Assembly: GCA_965227945.1 (NCBI GenBank)
Contig: CBDDGQ010000005.1
Coordinates: forward strand, 1,054,001 to 1,118,000
From: Azorhizobium sp965227945
GTDB lineage: Bacteria; Pseudomonadota; Alphaproteobacteria; Rhizobiales; Xanthobacteraceae
DNA length: 64,000 bases
Reading direction: 5' to 3'
The notes below the pieces were generated by a model. The model was not told where the DNA came from and did no database searches. It saw nothing but the letters and a program-made list of their open reading frames with translations. Shown here piece after piece: positions 1 through 8,595 of this stretch (its first letter is position 1; every line of letters begins with the position of its first letter). The translations under genes were made by a program, and so were the position numbers.

Positions 1-487
1 TCACCGCGCGCGAGCGCAGGTTGGCCGGCACGGTCAAGGCGATCACCTCGCGCAGCTCCAGGCGTTCGAAGCCGTCCTTGAGGCTCAGGCGCGCCGCCTC
101 GGTCACGTAGCCCTGGCCCCAATAGGCCCTCTGGATGCGCCAGCCGATCTCCACCGCCGGGGTGAAGGCCGCGGCATAAGGCACATGGACCAGGCCGGTA
201 TAGCCGACGAAGGGCGTGATCCCCGGCGCCTCGATCACCCACAGGCCGAAGCCGTGGTCGGCGAAATGCCGGCGCATGCGGGCGGCGGCGGCGTCGCTGC
301 CGGCCCGATCCAGCGGCATCAGATGGGCCATGACCTCCGGGTCGGCGTGCATCTGCGCCAGTGCCTCCACGTCTTCGTCCCGCCAGCGGCGCAGGCGCAC
401 CCGTGGCCCGATGAGGACCTGCGGGCCGCCATCGGGACCGTCGCCCTGCGGGACGTCTGGCCCGGAGGCGGCGTCCGCCGCGCTCAA
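1..487 (-). CDS. GNAT family N-acetyltransferase (RimJ/RimL type), 3' end outside window
   Basis: The minus-strand frame stays open to the left edge, so the C-terminus is missing. It reads as a RimJ/RimL-type acetyltransferase: an N-terminal segment RVRLRRWRDEDVEAL, then VEIGWRIQRAYWGQGYVTEA, which is the acetyl-CoA-binding motif A region of this family. The family transfers acetyl from acetyl-CoA to an amine; the substrate cannot be told. No ATG lies early in the frame. I chose the TTG whose last two bases begin the pabC stop codon (TTGA overlap), because it keeps the full conserved N-terminus and implies translational coupling. It is probably the third gene of a pabB–pabC–GNAT operon. Confidence 0.8.
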   Translation of the reverse strand, partial: MSAADAASGPDVPQGDGPDGGPQVLIGPRVRLRRWRDEDVEALAQMHADPEVMAHLMPLDRAGSDAAAARMRRHFADHGFGLWVIEAPGITPFVGYTGLVHVPYAAAFTPAVEIGWRIQRAYWGQGYVTEAARLSLKDGFERLELREVIALTVPANLRSRAV

Positions 488-1272
488 GGTGCTAACGCCC
501 GCCGCAGGGCCTCGGCCGCCGCGCAGGAGGGCAGGGCGCGCCCTTCGATCTCGCGCACCGAGCGGAGGCCCAGGCTGGAGGTGAGGAAGATCTCGTCCGC
601 CGCCTCCAGATCCTCGGGCATGACGGGAGCTTCGCGGGCCCCGCGCGCCAGCACCTCGGCGCGCATGACGCCCGGCAGCGCGCCGTCGCTCAAGGGTGGC
701 GTCACCAGGTCGCCGTCGCAGACCAGGAAGACATTGGCGATGGTGCTCTCCGCGATGCGTCCCTGGGTGTTGAGGAGCAGCGCGTCATCGGCGCCACGGC
801 GGTGCGCCTCCTGCCGGGCGAGGATGTTGTCGAGATAATTCAGCGATTTGATCCGGCTCAGGGGCGAATGCTCGTTGCGCCGCGTGCCCTGCGCCACCAC
901 CAGCCGGGCCGGTGCGGCGGGGGCGGCGATGGGTGCCAGCGTGACCAGAAGGGTGGGGATGGGATGCGGCGGCGGCAGGACGCCGCGGACGCCTTCGCCG
1001 CGGGTCAGGGTGAGCCGCAGGATGCCGTCATCCAATTGATGCGCCTGCAACAGTGCCGCGGCGATCGTCGTCAGGTCGAAAGCCGGCACCTCCAGCCCCA
1101 GCACCTGCGCCCCCGCCGCCAGACGCGCCAGATGCGCCGGCAGGCGCGTGATGGATCCCCCACGCGCCGCCAGGGTCTCGAACAGCCCATCCCCGAGCGT
1201 GAAGCCGCGATCTCCCGGCGCGATGCGCGCCGCGTCCGTCGGCACCAGAGCGCCGTTCAGCCAGACGGTCAT
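484..1272 (-). CDS. pabC: Aminodeoxychorismate lyase / class IV aminotransferase
   Basis: 262 residues, the normal length for fold-type IV PLP enzymes. The catalytic lysine is Lys142 in SRIKSLNYLDNILARQEA, the family signature, and the C-terminal half has GRIAESTIANVF, typical of phosphate-binding. PabC cleaves 4-amino-4-deoxychorismate to p-aminobenzoate and pyruvate for folate. D-amino acid or branched-chain aminotransferases share the fold, but the 4-bp ATGA overlap with pabB directly upstream makes the PabC role likely. The GNAT gene follows with a second 4-bp overlap. Confidence 0.88.
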   Translation of the reverse strand: MTVWLNGALVPTDAARIAPGDRGFTLGDGLFETLAARGGSITRLPAHLARLAAGAQVLGLEVPAFDLTTIAAALLQAHQLDDGILRLTLTRGEGVRGVLPPPHPIPTLLVTLAPIAAPAAPARLVVAQGTRRNEHSPLSRIKSLNYLDNILARQEAHRRGADDALLLNTQGRIAESTIANVFLVCDGDLVTPPLSDGALPGVMRAEVLARGAREAPVMPEDLEAADEIFLTSSLGLRSVREIEGRALPSCAAAEALRRALAP

Positions 1273-2750
1273 GGCACGCCGCCGATGACCGCGCGCAGCA
1301 AGGGCGCAATCTTCACGAGGCTCTCCTCATATTCCGCCGCCGGATCACTATCCGCCACGATGCCGCCCCCCGCCTGCGCCACCAGCGTGTCGCCCGCCCG
1401 GATCAGGGTCCGGATGACGATGGAACTGTCCATGGCGCCATCAAAGCCCATCCAGGCGATGGCGCCACAATAAGGGCCGCGCGGCACCGGCTCCAGCTCG
1501 TGGATGATCTCCATGGCCCGCACCTTGGGCGCGCCGGTGATGGAGCCGCCGGGGAAACAGGCCCGCAGCAGGTCCACCGCCCCCAGCCCCGGCCGCATCC
1601 GGCCGCGGACTTCCGACACCAGATGATGCACCGAGGCAAAGGTCTCCAAAGCGCAGAGCTGCGGCACCGTCACGCTGCCCAGCCGGCAGACCCGTCCCAG
1701 ATCGTTGCGCATCAAATCCACGATCATGAGGTTTTCCGCCCGATCCTTCGCACTGGCGCGCAGGGCCTCGGCCTCGGCCGCATCGCGGGCGGGATCTGCG
1801 TCGCGGGGGCGTGTGCCCTTGATGGGACGGGTTTCTACCCAGCCGTCCGCATCGAGCTTCAGGAAGCGTTCCGGCGAGGCGCTGAGCAGCGACAGGTCCG
1901 CGCCGCAGCGCAGGAAAGCGGCGAACGGGGCGGGGGTGAGGGCGCACAAGCGGCGATAGAGATCATGATCCGACAGCCCCGCCGGGCGGGGGGCCAGCGC
2001 CCGCTGGGTGATGTTGGCCTGAAAGATGTCACCGGCTTCGATATAGGCGATGGTGCGGGCGATGCGCGCTTCCATGTCGGCGCGCGGGAGGTCTAAGCGC
2101 CAGGACGCCCCTGTGTTCCAATCGGGGGGCTCCGGCATCGGCCCCTGTGACTCCAGGCGGCGCCGCATATGGCGCGCGCGCGCGGTGGCCCGTGCGGCGC
2201 GCGCGCCGGGCACGAGATCCGGCTGGCCGGAACTGAACAGGGTGGCGCAGCGCGTGTGGTGATCGAAGGCGAGCACCACATCATAAAGGCCCATGACCAT
2301 GAGCGGGATGGGCAAGCCCGCGCGCGGCTCCGGCAGGCGCTCCAACTGTCCGCCCAACTCGTAGGACAGGAAGCCCACCGCGCCGCCGGTGAACGGCACG
2401 CCGTCGGAGGCTTCGTCCGCCGGCATCGCATACGTCCGCAGGGCCTCGGCAAGGACGGTGAAGGGATCGCCGCCGATGGGTGTGCCGTCCACGCGCACGC
2501 CATCGCCATCGGCCGTCAGGACCTGGAACGGCTCTGCCGCAATGTAGGAATAGCGGCCCCGCTGGGCGTCCGTAGCGGCGCTGTGCAGCAGCACCGCGTG
2601 CGCGTCGCCGGCAAACGCGCGGAACACCTGCACCGGATCGCAATAGGCTAGAGGCTCCACATGCACGGCGGGGCGCAACTCCGTTCGGGATCGGCGCGCG
2701 GGCCGGAATCGATCCGGTGGTCGCGGCGCGTGACCCAGGGACACAGTCAC
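1269..2750 (-). CDS. pabB: Aminodeoxychorismate synthase component I
   Basis: 493-residue member of the chorismate-utilising enzyme family. The C-terminal domain holds PIKGTRPRD with Lys311 at the position that distinguishes PabB (lysine nucleophile) from anthranilate synthase (usually alanine), then MIVDLMRNDLGRV and FPGGSITGAPKVRAMEII, the chorismate/Mg2+ site. It makes 4-amino-4-deoxychorismate from chorismate using ammonia from a glutaminase subunit that is not encoded here. The start shown is a GTG without a clear Shine–Dalgarno sequence; the first ~30 Arg/Pro-rich residues may not be translated. First gene of the pabB–pabC–GNAT set. Confidence 0.9.
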   Translation of the reverse strand: MTVSLGHAPRPPDRFRPARRSRTELRPAVHVEPLAYCDPVQVFRAFAGDAHAVLLHSAATDAQRGRYSYIAAEPFQVLTADGDGVRVDGTPIGGDPFTVLAEALRTYAMPADEASDGVPFTGGAVGFLSYELGGQLERLPEPRAGLPIPLMVMGLYDVVLAFDHHTRCATLFSSGQPDLVPGARAARATARARHMRRRLESQGPMPEPPDWNTGASWRLDLPRADMEARIARTIAYIEAGDIFQANITQRALAPRPAGLSDHDLYRRLCALTPAPFAAFLRCGADLSLLSASPERFLKLDADGWVETRPIKGTRPRDADPARDAAEAEALRASAKDRAENLMIVDLMRNDLGRVCRLGSVTVPQLCALETFASVHHLVSEVRGRMRPGLGAVDLLRACFPGGSITGAPKVRAMEIIHELEPVPRGPYCGAIAWMGFDGAMDSSIVIRTLIRAGDTLVAQAGGGIVADSDPAAEYEESLVKIAPLLRAVIGGVP

Positions 2751-2899
2751 TGTTCTGCGCGCGATGCAAGCGAGGGTCCGGCGTCGCGGATCGGAGGCTG
2801 AAGCTCACCGGGAGCGCTGCCCCGAAGCCGGGGCGTCGCCGCCGGCATCCGGCATCACGCTTCGGGCCGGCGGCCGGGCGTCGCGGGCAACGTGCGCCC

Positions 2900-3547
2900 C
2901 TAGAGGCGGGGAGATCCCGCGGGAGGGGCGTCCCTCTTTGCCAATTCGGCCCGCAATGCCGCATTCTCGGCCTCGAGCGCCCCGAGGCGGTCGGTCAGGT
3001 GCGCCGAGGCGGCGGCGATCTCCGCGGCGGTGAACCGCGGGGTGATGTGCTGCGGGCAGTTCCAGTCGAACGCCTCAAGGTGGAGCAGGAACATGCGCTC
3101 CGCGCCCTTCGCCGCGATGGGTCCGGCGAGCCGGCTGCGCAGCTCCTCGTCATCCAGGGGGCGCGCCTCGATGCGGGCATAGAGCTTCAGCCGGCGTCGA
3201 CGGGCATAATCCATTAGGATCAGGGCCACCCGGTCATGGGCGGCCACATTGCCCAGGCTGATGTATTGCCGGTTGCCACGAAAATCCGGGAAGGCCAGCG
3301 TGCGGTCGTCCAGAATGCGGAGAAACCCCTCCGGTCCCCCCCGGTGCTGCACATAAGGCCAGCCGGTCTCCGACACGCTGGCCATGTAGAAGCTGTCGCG
3401 CGACGCGATGAATTCGGCCTCGGCCCGGCCAAGGCGCGCGCGCGGGCGCCCCGTGGCGGCCTCGTCATAAAGGCCCGCACTGCCGTTCGCCGCTTGGGCG
3501 GCGCGCACGCTGGGCGTGGTGGCGATGTCGAGGAAAGCGTTGGACAT
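2900..3547 (-). CDS. Pyridoxamine 5'-phosphate oxidase-family (flavin split-barrel) protein
   Basis: About 215 residues. SFYMASVSETGWPYVQHRGG followed by FPDFRGNRQYISLGN is the flavin-binding split-barrel pattern of PPOX-class proteins, and a late FDWNCPQHITPRF motif is typical of one uncharacterised branch. These proteins bind FMN, F420 or heme; this one's substrate is unknown. The C-terminus (LTDRLGALEAENAALRAELA) looks like a short coiled coil. The start at 3547 is preferred over an ATG six bases upstream because GGGAG then sits at proper spacing. It lies 51 bp downstream of the AhpD-like gene and is probably cotranscribed with it. Confidence 0.75.
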   Translation of the reverse strand: MSNAFLDIATTPSVRAAQAANGSAGLYDEAATGRPRARLGRAEAEFIASRDSFYMASVSETGWPYVQHRGGPEGFLRILDDRTLAFPDFRGNRQYISLGNVAAHDRVALILMDYARRRRLKLYARIEARPLDDEELRSRLAGPIAAKGAERMFLLHLEAFDWNCPQHITPRFTAAEIAAASAHLTDRLGALEAENAALRAELAKRDAPPAGSPRL

Positions 3548-3598
3548 GATCATCTCCCTGGGAGGACCGTCGGCGGCGCGGCCGCCGACGGCGTGGGA

Positions 3599-4144
3599 TC
3601 AGGCCGCTTCGGCGGCGTGGACCGCCGGGAAGTCGATGTCGGTCTGGGCGACGTTGTTGATGTAGTTGGTCAGCACATTGAGGGCCACGATGGCCACGAT
3701 CTCCACGATCTGCGCATCGGTGAAGCCCGCATGGCGAACGGCCGCCAGATCCGCGTCGCCGACCCGGCCGCGGGCCTCCAGAACCGTGCGGGCGAACACC
3801 AGCGCCGCATCGGCCTTGGCATCGCCGGAATGACCGGCGCGGTTGAGCGCAATTTCGGCGCCATCGATCTTGGCCAGGTTAAGCCCGAGATAGGTATGAG
3901 CCGACAGGCAATAGTCGCAGCCATTGGCCTGGGCGACCGCCAGCGCGATGCGCTCGCGGGTCTTGGCATCCAGCGACCGCGCCAGCGCGCCATTCAGGCT
4001 GAGATACCCTTCCAGGGCGGCGGGGCTGCTGCCCACCAGGCGGAACAGATTGGGGACGACACCCAGCTGCTTCTCCACCGCATCCAGCAGCGGCTGTGAC
4101 GGGGCGGGGATGTCGGCACGGGCGGGGATCACGAGGCGGGACAT
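3599..4144 (-). CDS. Carboxymuconolactone decarboxylase/AhpD-like peroxidase-related protein
   Basis: 181 residues. The redox motif CDYCLSAH (Cys-x-x-Cys followed three residues later by His) is the AhpD/CMD signature, and the surrounding all-helical sequence fits the fold. Members are thiol peroxidases or peroxidase-partner proteins. The start at 4144 has GGAG eight bases upstream; an in-frame ATG at 4225 would add 27 non-conserved residues and run through a Fur-like site, so I rejected it. It is divergent from a LysR gene and followed by the flavin-fold gene, suggesting a small redox-defence unit. Confidence 0.8.
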   Translation of the reverse strand: MSRLVIPARADIPAPSQPLLDAVEKQLGVVPNLFRLVGSSPAALEGYLSLNGALARSLDAKTRERIALAVAQANGCDYCLSAHTYLGLNLAKIDGAEIALNRAGHSGDAKADAALVFARTVLEARGRVGDADLAAVRHAGFTDAQIVEIVAIVALNVLTNYINNVAQTDIDFPAVHAAEAA

Positions 4145-4207
4145 GGGCTTTGCTCCAAGGGGCGGCGGTGGATTGCCGCCTGCCGAAGGACCATGCCTTT
4201 TGCAGCT

Positions 4208-4226
4208 GATAATGATAATTCTCATC
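4208..4226. promoter_or_regulatory. Fur-type box in divergent promoter
   Basis: GATAATGATAATTCTCATC matches 16 of 19 positions of the classical Fur box GATAATGATAATCATTATC, including the first 12 in a row. It also contains the near-palindrome TGATAATTCTCA. It lies between the AhpD-like gene (start 4144, minus) and the LysR gene (start about 4262, plus), where it could repress one or both. AT-rich sequence like this stands out in a GC-rich genome. Whether a Fur, Mur or Irr-type regulator binds it here is unknown. Confidence 0.5.
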
Positions 4227-4261
4227 GTTCACACATCATCTTTGCGAAGATCGGGATAGTC

Positions 4262-5167
4262 GTGGATCGCCTGGACATGCTGCGAACCTTCATCGCCGTT
4301 GCCGATGCGGCGAGCTTTTCCGAGGCCGCCCGGCGCCTGCGCATTTCGGCCACGGCGGCCAGCCGGGCGGTGACCGCGCTGGAAACCGACCTCGGCGCGC
4401 CCTTGCTTCGCCGCACCACGCGTTCCGTCCGTCTCACCGAGGCGGGCGCCATCTATCTCGAGCGGTGCCGTCTGACGCTGGCCGATCTCGATGCCGCGGC
4501 GAGCGCGCTGCGCGGCGACGGCGCGACGCCTTCGGGCGCCTTGGTGATCACGGCGCCGGTCACCTTCGGGCGGCTACACATCCTGCCCATCGTGACTCAC
4601 CTCCTCCGGTCTTATCCCGCCCTCAAGGTGGAGCTCACCCTCATCGACCGGGTGGTGCGTCTGGTGGACGAGGGGATCGATGTGGCGGTGCGCATCGGCG
4701 ATCTGCCCGACAGCGCGCTGCGCGCGGTCAAGGTGGCCGAGGTGCGGCGCATCCTGGTGGCGAGCCCCGCCTATCTTGCCCGCCGCGGCATGCCCGATGG
4801 CATCGGAGCGCTGCACGCCCATGACCTGATCGCCTTCACGGAACTGGAGCGCAGCGACGAATGGCGCTTTGGCGGTGCGGCCAAGGCGGCCATTCGCATC
4901 AGCCCGCGCCTCACCGTAAATACCGCCGATGCGGCTATCGCCGCGGCGGCGGCGGAGATGGGGATTGCGCGCGTCCTGTCTTACCAGGCCATGGACGCCA
5001 TTGCCGCGGGACAGATTGTGAGTGTGCTCGACGCCGTCGCGCCGCCGGCGGTTCCGGTGCATCTCCTCTATCCGGCGGGTCGCAGCCCGTCGGTCAATGT
5101 GCGCGGGTTCCTGACCGCGGCCCGCACCCATTTTGGCGCCCTGCGCCTGACCGGGGCGGCGGCCTGA
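4262..5167 (+). CDS. LysR family transcriptional regulator
   Basis: About 301 residues. The N-terminal winged helix-turn-helix reads MLRTFIAVADAASFSEAARR…SATAASRAVTALE, then an effector domain opening SGALVITAPVTFGRLHILP, the CrgA/DsdC-like substrate-binding fold. The start is uncertain: GTG at 4262 gives the usual VDRLDML opening, ATG 4277 is possible, and an ATG at 4193 would place the Fur-like box inside the gene. It is divergent from the AhpD-like/PPOX genes, its most likely target by LysR convention, and is followed after ~205 bp by azlCD on the same strand. Confidence 0.85.
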   Translation: MDRLDMLRTFIAVADAASFSEAARRLRISATAASRAVTALETDLGAPLLRRTTRSVRLTEAGAIYLERCRLTLADLDAAASALRGDGATPSGALVITAPVTFGRLHILPIVTHLLRSYPALKVELTLIDRVVRLVDEGIDVAVRIGDLPDSALRAVKVAEVRRILVASPAYLARRGMPDGIGALHAHDLIAFTELERSDEWRFGGAAKAAIRISPRLTVNTADAAIAAAAAEMGIARVLSYQAMDAIAAGQIVSVLDAVAPPAVPVHLLYPAGRSPSVNVRGFLTAARTHFGALRLTGAAA

Positions 5168-5372
5168 GACGCCTGTGTTTCCGAACGGTGGGCGATGGAG
5201 GGGCGCCTGCGGCCGCCGGGGCCGCGCGCCACTCTCGCGCACCGCACGGGTCTGTGCCCCGCTGCATCCCTTTGGATGTGTCCGCGGAGCCCTCCCTTTC
5301 CTTGCGGCGGAGCATAATCTAGCCTGCCGGGGACCGCCTCGCCTTCGGGGCTGCTGTTCTGAAGGCTTGTGC

Positions 5373-6128
5373 GTGCCTGTGTCGCTTCCTCCCGCCGGCC
5401 CAAATCCCGCCACGACGCACCGCAGCCGCTGGAGGTGGGTTGCCGCGGGCGCGCGGGCGGGCGTTTCGGTGCCGGGGCTGGTGCTCTTCGCCTCCTATAT
5501 CGGCTTTGGCGGCCTGCTGCATGGGGTGGGCTTCCCCCTGGGGCCGGGCCTGCTGTCCACCTTGCTGATCTGGGCGCTGCCGGCGCAGGTGATCCTGGTG
5601 GGCGGGCTGGTGGCCGGCAACGCCTTGCCAGCGATCGCCCTGGCGGTGGGGCTGTCCTCCATCCGCCTGCTGCCCATGGTGGTGGCCATCGCCCCCTATC
5701 TGCGCGGGCGACGCCGCCATCTCTGGGTGGATCTGCTGTGCGCGCATTTTGTGGCGATGACCGTCTGGGTGGAGGGCACGCGCCTGCTGCCGCCGCTGCC
5801 CGCCGAGGGCCGGCTGCCGTTTGCCATGGGGCTCGGCAATGCGCTGCTGGGCCTTGCGCTGTGCGGCACCCTGGCGGGCTTCCTGCTGGCGGGGGAACTG
5901 CCCTTGCCGCTGGCCGGAGCCCTGCTGTTCCTCACCCCCGCCTCCTTCACCATCCTGATGGTGCGCGGATCGCAGACACCGCTGGACTGGATGGCCCTTG
6001 GCTTCGGCCTCGTCAGCGCGCCTTTGGTGTCCGGTCTCAGCGGTGGGCTGGACCTGATGATCGGCGGTGTGGGCGGCGGGACCCTCGCCTATCTGGTCGC
6101 CCGCTGGCTGCGGCGGGTCCGCCGATGA
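5373..6128 (+). CDS. azlC: AzlC family branched-chain amino acid exporter, large subunit
   Basis: 251 residues with six or more hydrophobic segments, starting LVLFASYIGFGGLLHGVGFP and including LIWALPAQVILVGGLVAG and LSSIRLLPMVVAIAP, all AzlC/YgaZ hallmarks. AzlC pairs with small AzlD to export branched-chain or other hydrophobic amino acids across the inner membrane. GTG 5373 was chosen because GAAGG lies seven bases upstream; the frame extends further upstream but that part is Arg/Pro-rich and not membrane-like. Its stop overlaps the azlD start (ATGA). Confidence 0.85.
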   Translation: MPVSLPPAGPNPATTHRSRWRWVAAGARAGVSVPGLVLFASYIGFGGLLHGVGFPLGPGLLSTLLIWALPAQVILVGGLVAGNALPAIALAVGLSSIRLLPMVVAIAPYLRGRRRHLWVDLLCAHFVAMTVWVEGTRLLPPLPAEGRLPFAMGLGNALLGLALCGTLAGFLLAGELPLPLAGALLFLTPASFTILMVRGSQTPLDWMALGFGLVSAPLVSGLSGGLDLMIGGVGGGTLAYLVARWLRRVRR

Positions 6129-6463
6129 TCTACGACAACGCCTGGATCGCCGCCGCCATCGTCATCGTCGTGGGCTTCCTGCCCACCGAGATCTGGCGCT
6201 GGCTGGCGGTCCTCGCCGGCCGCCGGGTCGAGGCGGGCAGCGAACTGTTCATCTGGATCAAGGCGGTCGCCACCGCCCTGCTGGCGGCGGTGGTGGGGCA
6301 ACTGGTCTTCACCCCCACCGGCCCGCTGCAGGAGATGCCGCTGGCCCTGCGCGTGGGGGCCATCGCCGCCGGCGTTGTCGCCTTCCTGCTGGGGCGACGG
6401 TCGGTGCTGATCGGCGTCGGTGTGGCCGAACTGGTGCTTCTGGCCGGCTATTGGTGGATCTGA
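6125..6463 (+). CDS. azlD: AzlD family small exporter subunit
   Basis: 112 residues with four predicted transmembrane segments (AWIAAAIVIVVGFLPTEIWR, IKAVATALLAAVVGQLV, RVGAIAAGVVAFLLG, VLIGVGVAELVLLAGYWW). Size and context match AzlD/YgaH, the partner of AzlC. Its ATG overlaps the azlC stop by four bases, so the two are translationally coupled. FLPTEIWRWLAV near the start corresponds to the conserved first-helix region of AzlD. Confidence 0.82.
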   Translation: MIYDNAWIAAAIVIVVGFLPTEIWRWLAVLAGRRVEAGSELFIWIKAVATALLAAVVGQLVFTPTGPLQEMPLALRVGAIAAGVVAFLLGRRSVLIGVGVAELVLLAGYWWI

Positions 6464-6490
6464 CGGCGCGCGGCGAGCGATCGCGCCCCC

Positions 6491-6519
6491 CAAACAAAAG
6501 GGGCGCCCGAAGGCGCCCC
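6491..6519 (-). terminator. Rho-independent terminator of glnA
   Basis: A perfect 8-bp stem GGGGCGCC/GGCGCCCC (6500–6507 with 6512–6519) and a CGAA loop. Read on the minus strand it is followed by TTTTGTTTG, a good U-tract, 65 bp past the glnA stop. It may also stop azlCD transcripts arriving from the other side, though without a U-tract in that direction. Confidence 0.85.
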
Positions 6520-6584
6520 AGTCTGGGAGAGAGCATGCGATCCGAAGACCTGACGCCGGCCGCTGACGGCCGGCGCTGTCGGCC

Positions 6585-7994
6585 TCAGACCGAGTAGTAC
6601 ATCTCGAACTCGACCGGATGCGGGGTCATCTCGTAGCGAGCGACTTCCGTCATCTTGAGGTCGATGTAGGACTCGATGAAGTCCTTCTGGAACACGTCGC
6701 CCTTCAGCAGGTAGTCGTGGTCCTTGGCGAGGGACTCCAGGGCTTCGCGCAGCGAGCCGCAGACGGTGGGGATCTGCTTCAGCTCGGCCGGGGGCAGATC
6801 GTACAGATCCTTGTCCATGGCTGCGCCGGGATCGATCTTGTTCAGGATGCCGTCGATGCCGGCCATGAACAGGGCCGAGAACGCCAGATAGGGGTTCGCG
6901 CCCGGATCGGGGAAGCGGACCTCGACGCGCTTGGCCTTCGGGTTGCTGGTGTAGGGGATGCGGCAGGAGGCCGACCGGTTGCGGGCCGAATAGGCCAGCA
7001 GCACGGGGGCCTCATAGCCGGGCACCAGACGCTTGTAGGAGTTGGTCAGCGGGTTGGTGAAGGCATTCAGCGACTTGGCATGCTTGATGATGCCGCCGAT
7101 GTACCACAGGCATTCCTGGCTGAGGTCGGCATACTTGTCGCCGGCGAACACCGGCTTGCCGTCCTTCCAGATGGACTGATGCACGTGCATGCCCGAGCCA
7201 TTGTCGCCATAGACGGGCTTCGGCATGAAGGTGGCGGTCTTGCCATAGATGTTGGCGACCTGATGGATGCAGTACTTATAGACCTGCAGATGGTCGGCCA
7301 TGGTCACCAGCGGGCCGAACTTCAGGCCCAGCTCGTGCTGCGCGGACGCCACTTCGTGGTGATGCTTCTCGACGCGGGCGCCCATCTTGGCCATGGAGGC
7401 GAGCATCTCGGAGCGCATGTCCTGGGCGCTGTCGAGCGGGGGAACCGGGAAGTAGCCGCCCTTGGTCTTGATGCGATGACCGAGGTTGCCGCCTTCATAA
7501 TCGGTGTCGCCGTTGGTCGGCAGCTCCATGGAGTCCAGCTTGAAGCCCGTGTTGTAGGGATCGGCCTTGAACTTCACGTCGTCGAAGATGAAGAATTCGG
7601 CTTCCGGGCCGAAAAACACGGTGTCACCGATGCCGGTGGACTGCAGATAGGCTTCCGCCTTGCGCGCGATGCCACGCGGGTCGCGACCGTAGGGCTCGCC
7701 CGTGGTGGGCTCGAGCACGTCGCAGACGATCGACAGGGTGGTCTCGGAGAAGAAGGGATCCACGCAGGAGGTGGAGGGATCCGGCATGAGCAGCATGTCG
7801 GACTCGTTGATCGCCTTCCAGCCGGCAATGGACGATCCGTCGAAGGCCTGGCCTTCGGCGAAGAAGTCTTCGTCGACCATGGTGATGTCAAAGGTGACGT
7901 GCTGCCACTTGCCGCGCGGATCGGTGAAGCGCAGGTCGACATACTTCACGTCGTTCGACTTGATGAAGTCCAGGACTTCCTTGGCCGTATTCAT
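6585..7994 (-). CDS. glnA: Type I glutamine synthetase
   Basis: 469 residues, the full length of GSI-beta. It joins ammonia and glutamate to glutamine with ATP. FDGSSIAGWKAINESDM near residue 50, the glutamate/Mg site FFGPEAEFF and VEKHHHEV, the ATP-site segment NPLTNSYKRLVPGYEAP and RNRSASCRIP are all intact. Tyr398 in KDLYDLPPAEL is the adenylylation site, so activity should be controlled by GlnE. It lies 46 bp downstream of glnB and shares its nitrogen-responsive promoter. Confidence 0.97.
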   Translation of the reverse strand: MNTAKEVLDFIKSNDVKYVDLRFTDPRGKWQHVTFDITMVDEDFFAEGQAFDGSSIAGWKAINESDMLLMPDPSTSCVDPFFSETTLSIVCDVLEPTTGEPYGRDPRGIARKAEAYLQSTGIGDTVFFGPEAEFFIFDDVKFKADPYNTGFKLDSMELPTNGDTDYEGGNLGHRIKTKGGYFPVPPLDSAQDMRSEMLASMAKMGARVEKHHHEVASAQHELGLKFGPLVTMADHLQVYKYCIHQVANIYGKTATFMPKPVYGDNGSGMHVHQSIWKDGKPVFAGDKYADLSQECLWYIGGIIKHAKSLNAFTNPLTNSYKRLVPGYEAPVLLAYSARNRSASCRIPYTSNPKAKRVEVRFPDPGANPYLAFSALFMAGIDGILNKIDPGAAMDKDLYDLPPAELKQIPTVCGSLREALESLAKDHDYLLKGDVFQKDFIESYIDLKMTEVARYEMTPHPVEFEMYYSV

Positions 7995-8040
7995 TTTTGC
8001 AAGCGCCTTTCCTCAAGTAAGCTTATTTCTTAATCGAAAC

Positions 8041-8379
8041 TCAAATCGCGTCGAGGCCGGTCTCTCCAGTGCGGATGCGGATGGCTTCCTCGATGCTCGA
8101 GACGAAGATTTTACCATCCCCAATCCGCCCCGTCTGTGCGGCACGGAGGAGCGCTTCAACCGCCTTTTCCACCATGTCGTCCGCCAGGACGACCTCGATT
8201 TTCACCTTGGGGAGAAAATCCACCACATATTCTGCACCGCGGTACAGTTCGGTATGGCCTTTTTGCCGGCCGAACCCCTTGGCCTCGGTCACGGTAATAC
8301 CCTGCAGTCCGACTTCTTGCAGGGCCTCCTTCACTTCATCGAGCTTGAAGGGCTTGATGATCGCCTCGATCTTTTTCAT
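8041..8379 (-). CDS. glnB: Nitrogen regulatory protein P-II
   Basis: 112 residues, the standard PII length, starting MKKIEAIIKPFKLDEVKEAL. The T-loop has the uridylylation tyrosine Tyr51 in YRGAEYVVDF, and the B-loop/C-loop segment TGRIGDGKIFV binds ATP and 2-oxoglutarate. PII senses 2-oxoglutarate and energy and controls GlnE, NtrB and other partners. ATG 8379 is used rather than an upstream in-frame start because homologues begin there. glnA follows in the same operon. Confidence 0.96.
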   Translation of the reverse strand: MKKIEAIIKPFKLDEVKEALQEVGLQGITVTEAKGFGRQKGHTELYRGAEYVVDFLPKVKIEVVLADDMVEKAVEALLRAAQTGRIGDGKIFVSSIEEAIRIRTGETGLDAI

Positions 8380-8437
8380 GCGCTCCGTCTCCCGGTGGCT
8401 CGTACTCTCCGCCGATCGTCTGAGCCGCCCTGTTGTA

Positions 8438-8453
8438 AGCACGATATATGCCA
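8438..8453 (-). promoter_or_regulatory. Sigma-54 (-24/-12) promoter for glnB–glnA
   Basis: On the minus strand TGGCATATATCGTGCT has the invariant GG and GC exactly ten bases apart and matches TGGCAC-N5-TTGCW at most conserved positions (deviations at the C of -24 and the first T of -12). It sits about 60 bp upstream of glnB. Sigma-54/NtrC control of glnBA is known in related bacteria; the NtrC sites themselves I could not define. Confidence 0.7.
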
Positions 8454-8595
8454 TTCGTGCGATTGCCGGATCGTCGCAGCGGCAGGCGTGACTTAGTGCT
8501 TAAAATGTCGGCGATTGGCTCAAAAACTGAGCAGTTCTTCGGTTCCGATGATGGCCGCTTTGGACGTCAAATAGGCAGGGGCAGGCGCATTCCCG

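Noticed and set aside
2819..2834. GCCCCG-AAGC-CGGGGC hairpin upstream of pabB as a riboswitch or terminator
   Set aside because: A single 6-bp GC stem with no U-tract and no further structure; expected by chance at this base composition.
6618..8033. A long plus-strand open frame opposite glnA
   Set aside because: Low-complexity Val/Gly/His-rich translation mirrored from glnA; the minus strand has every GS motif.
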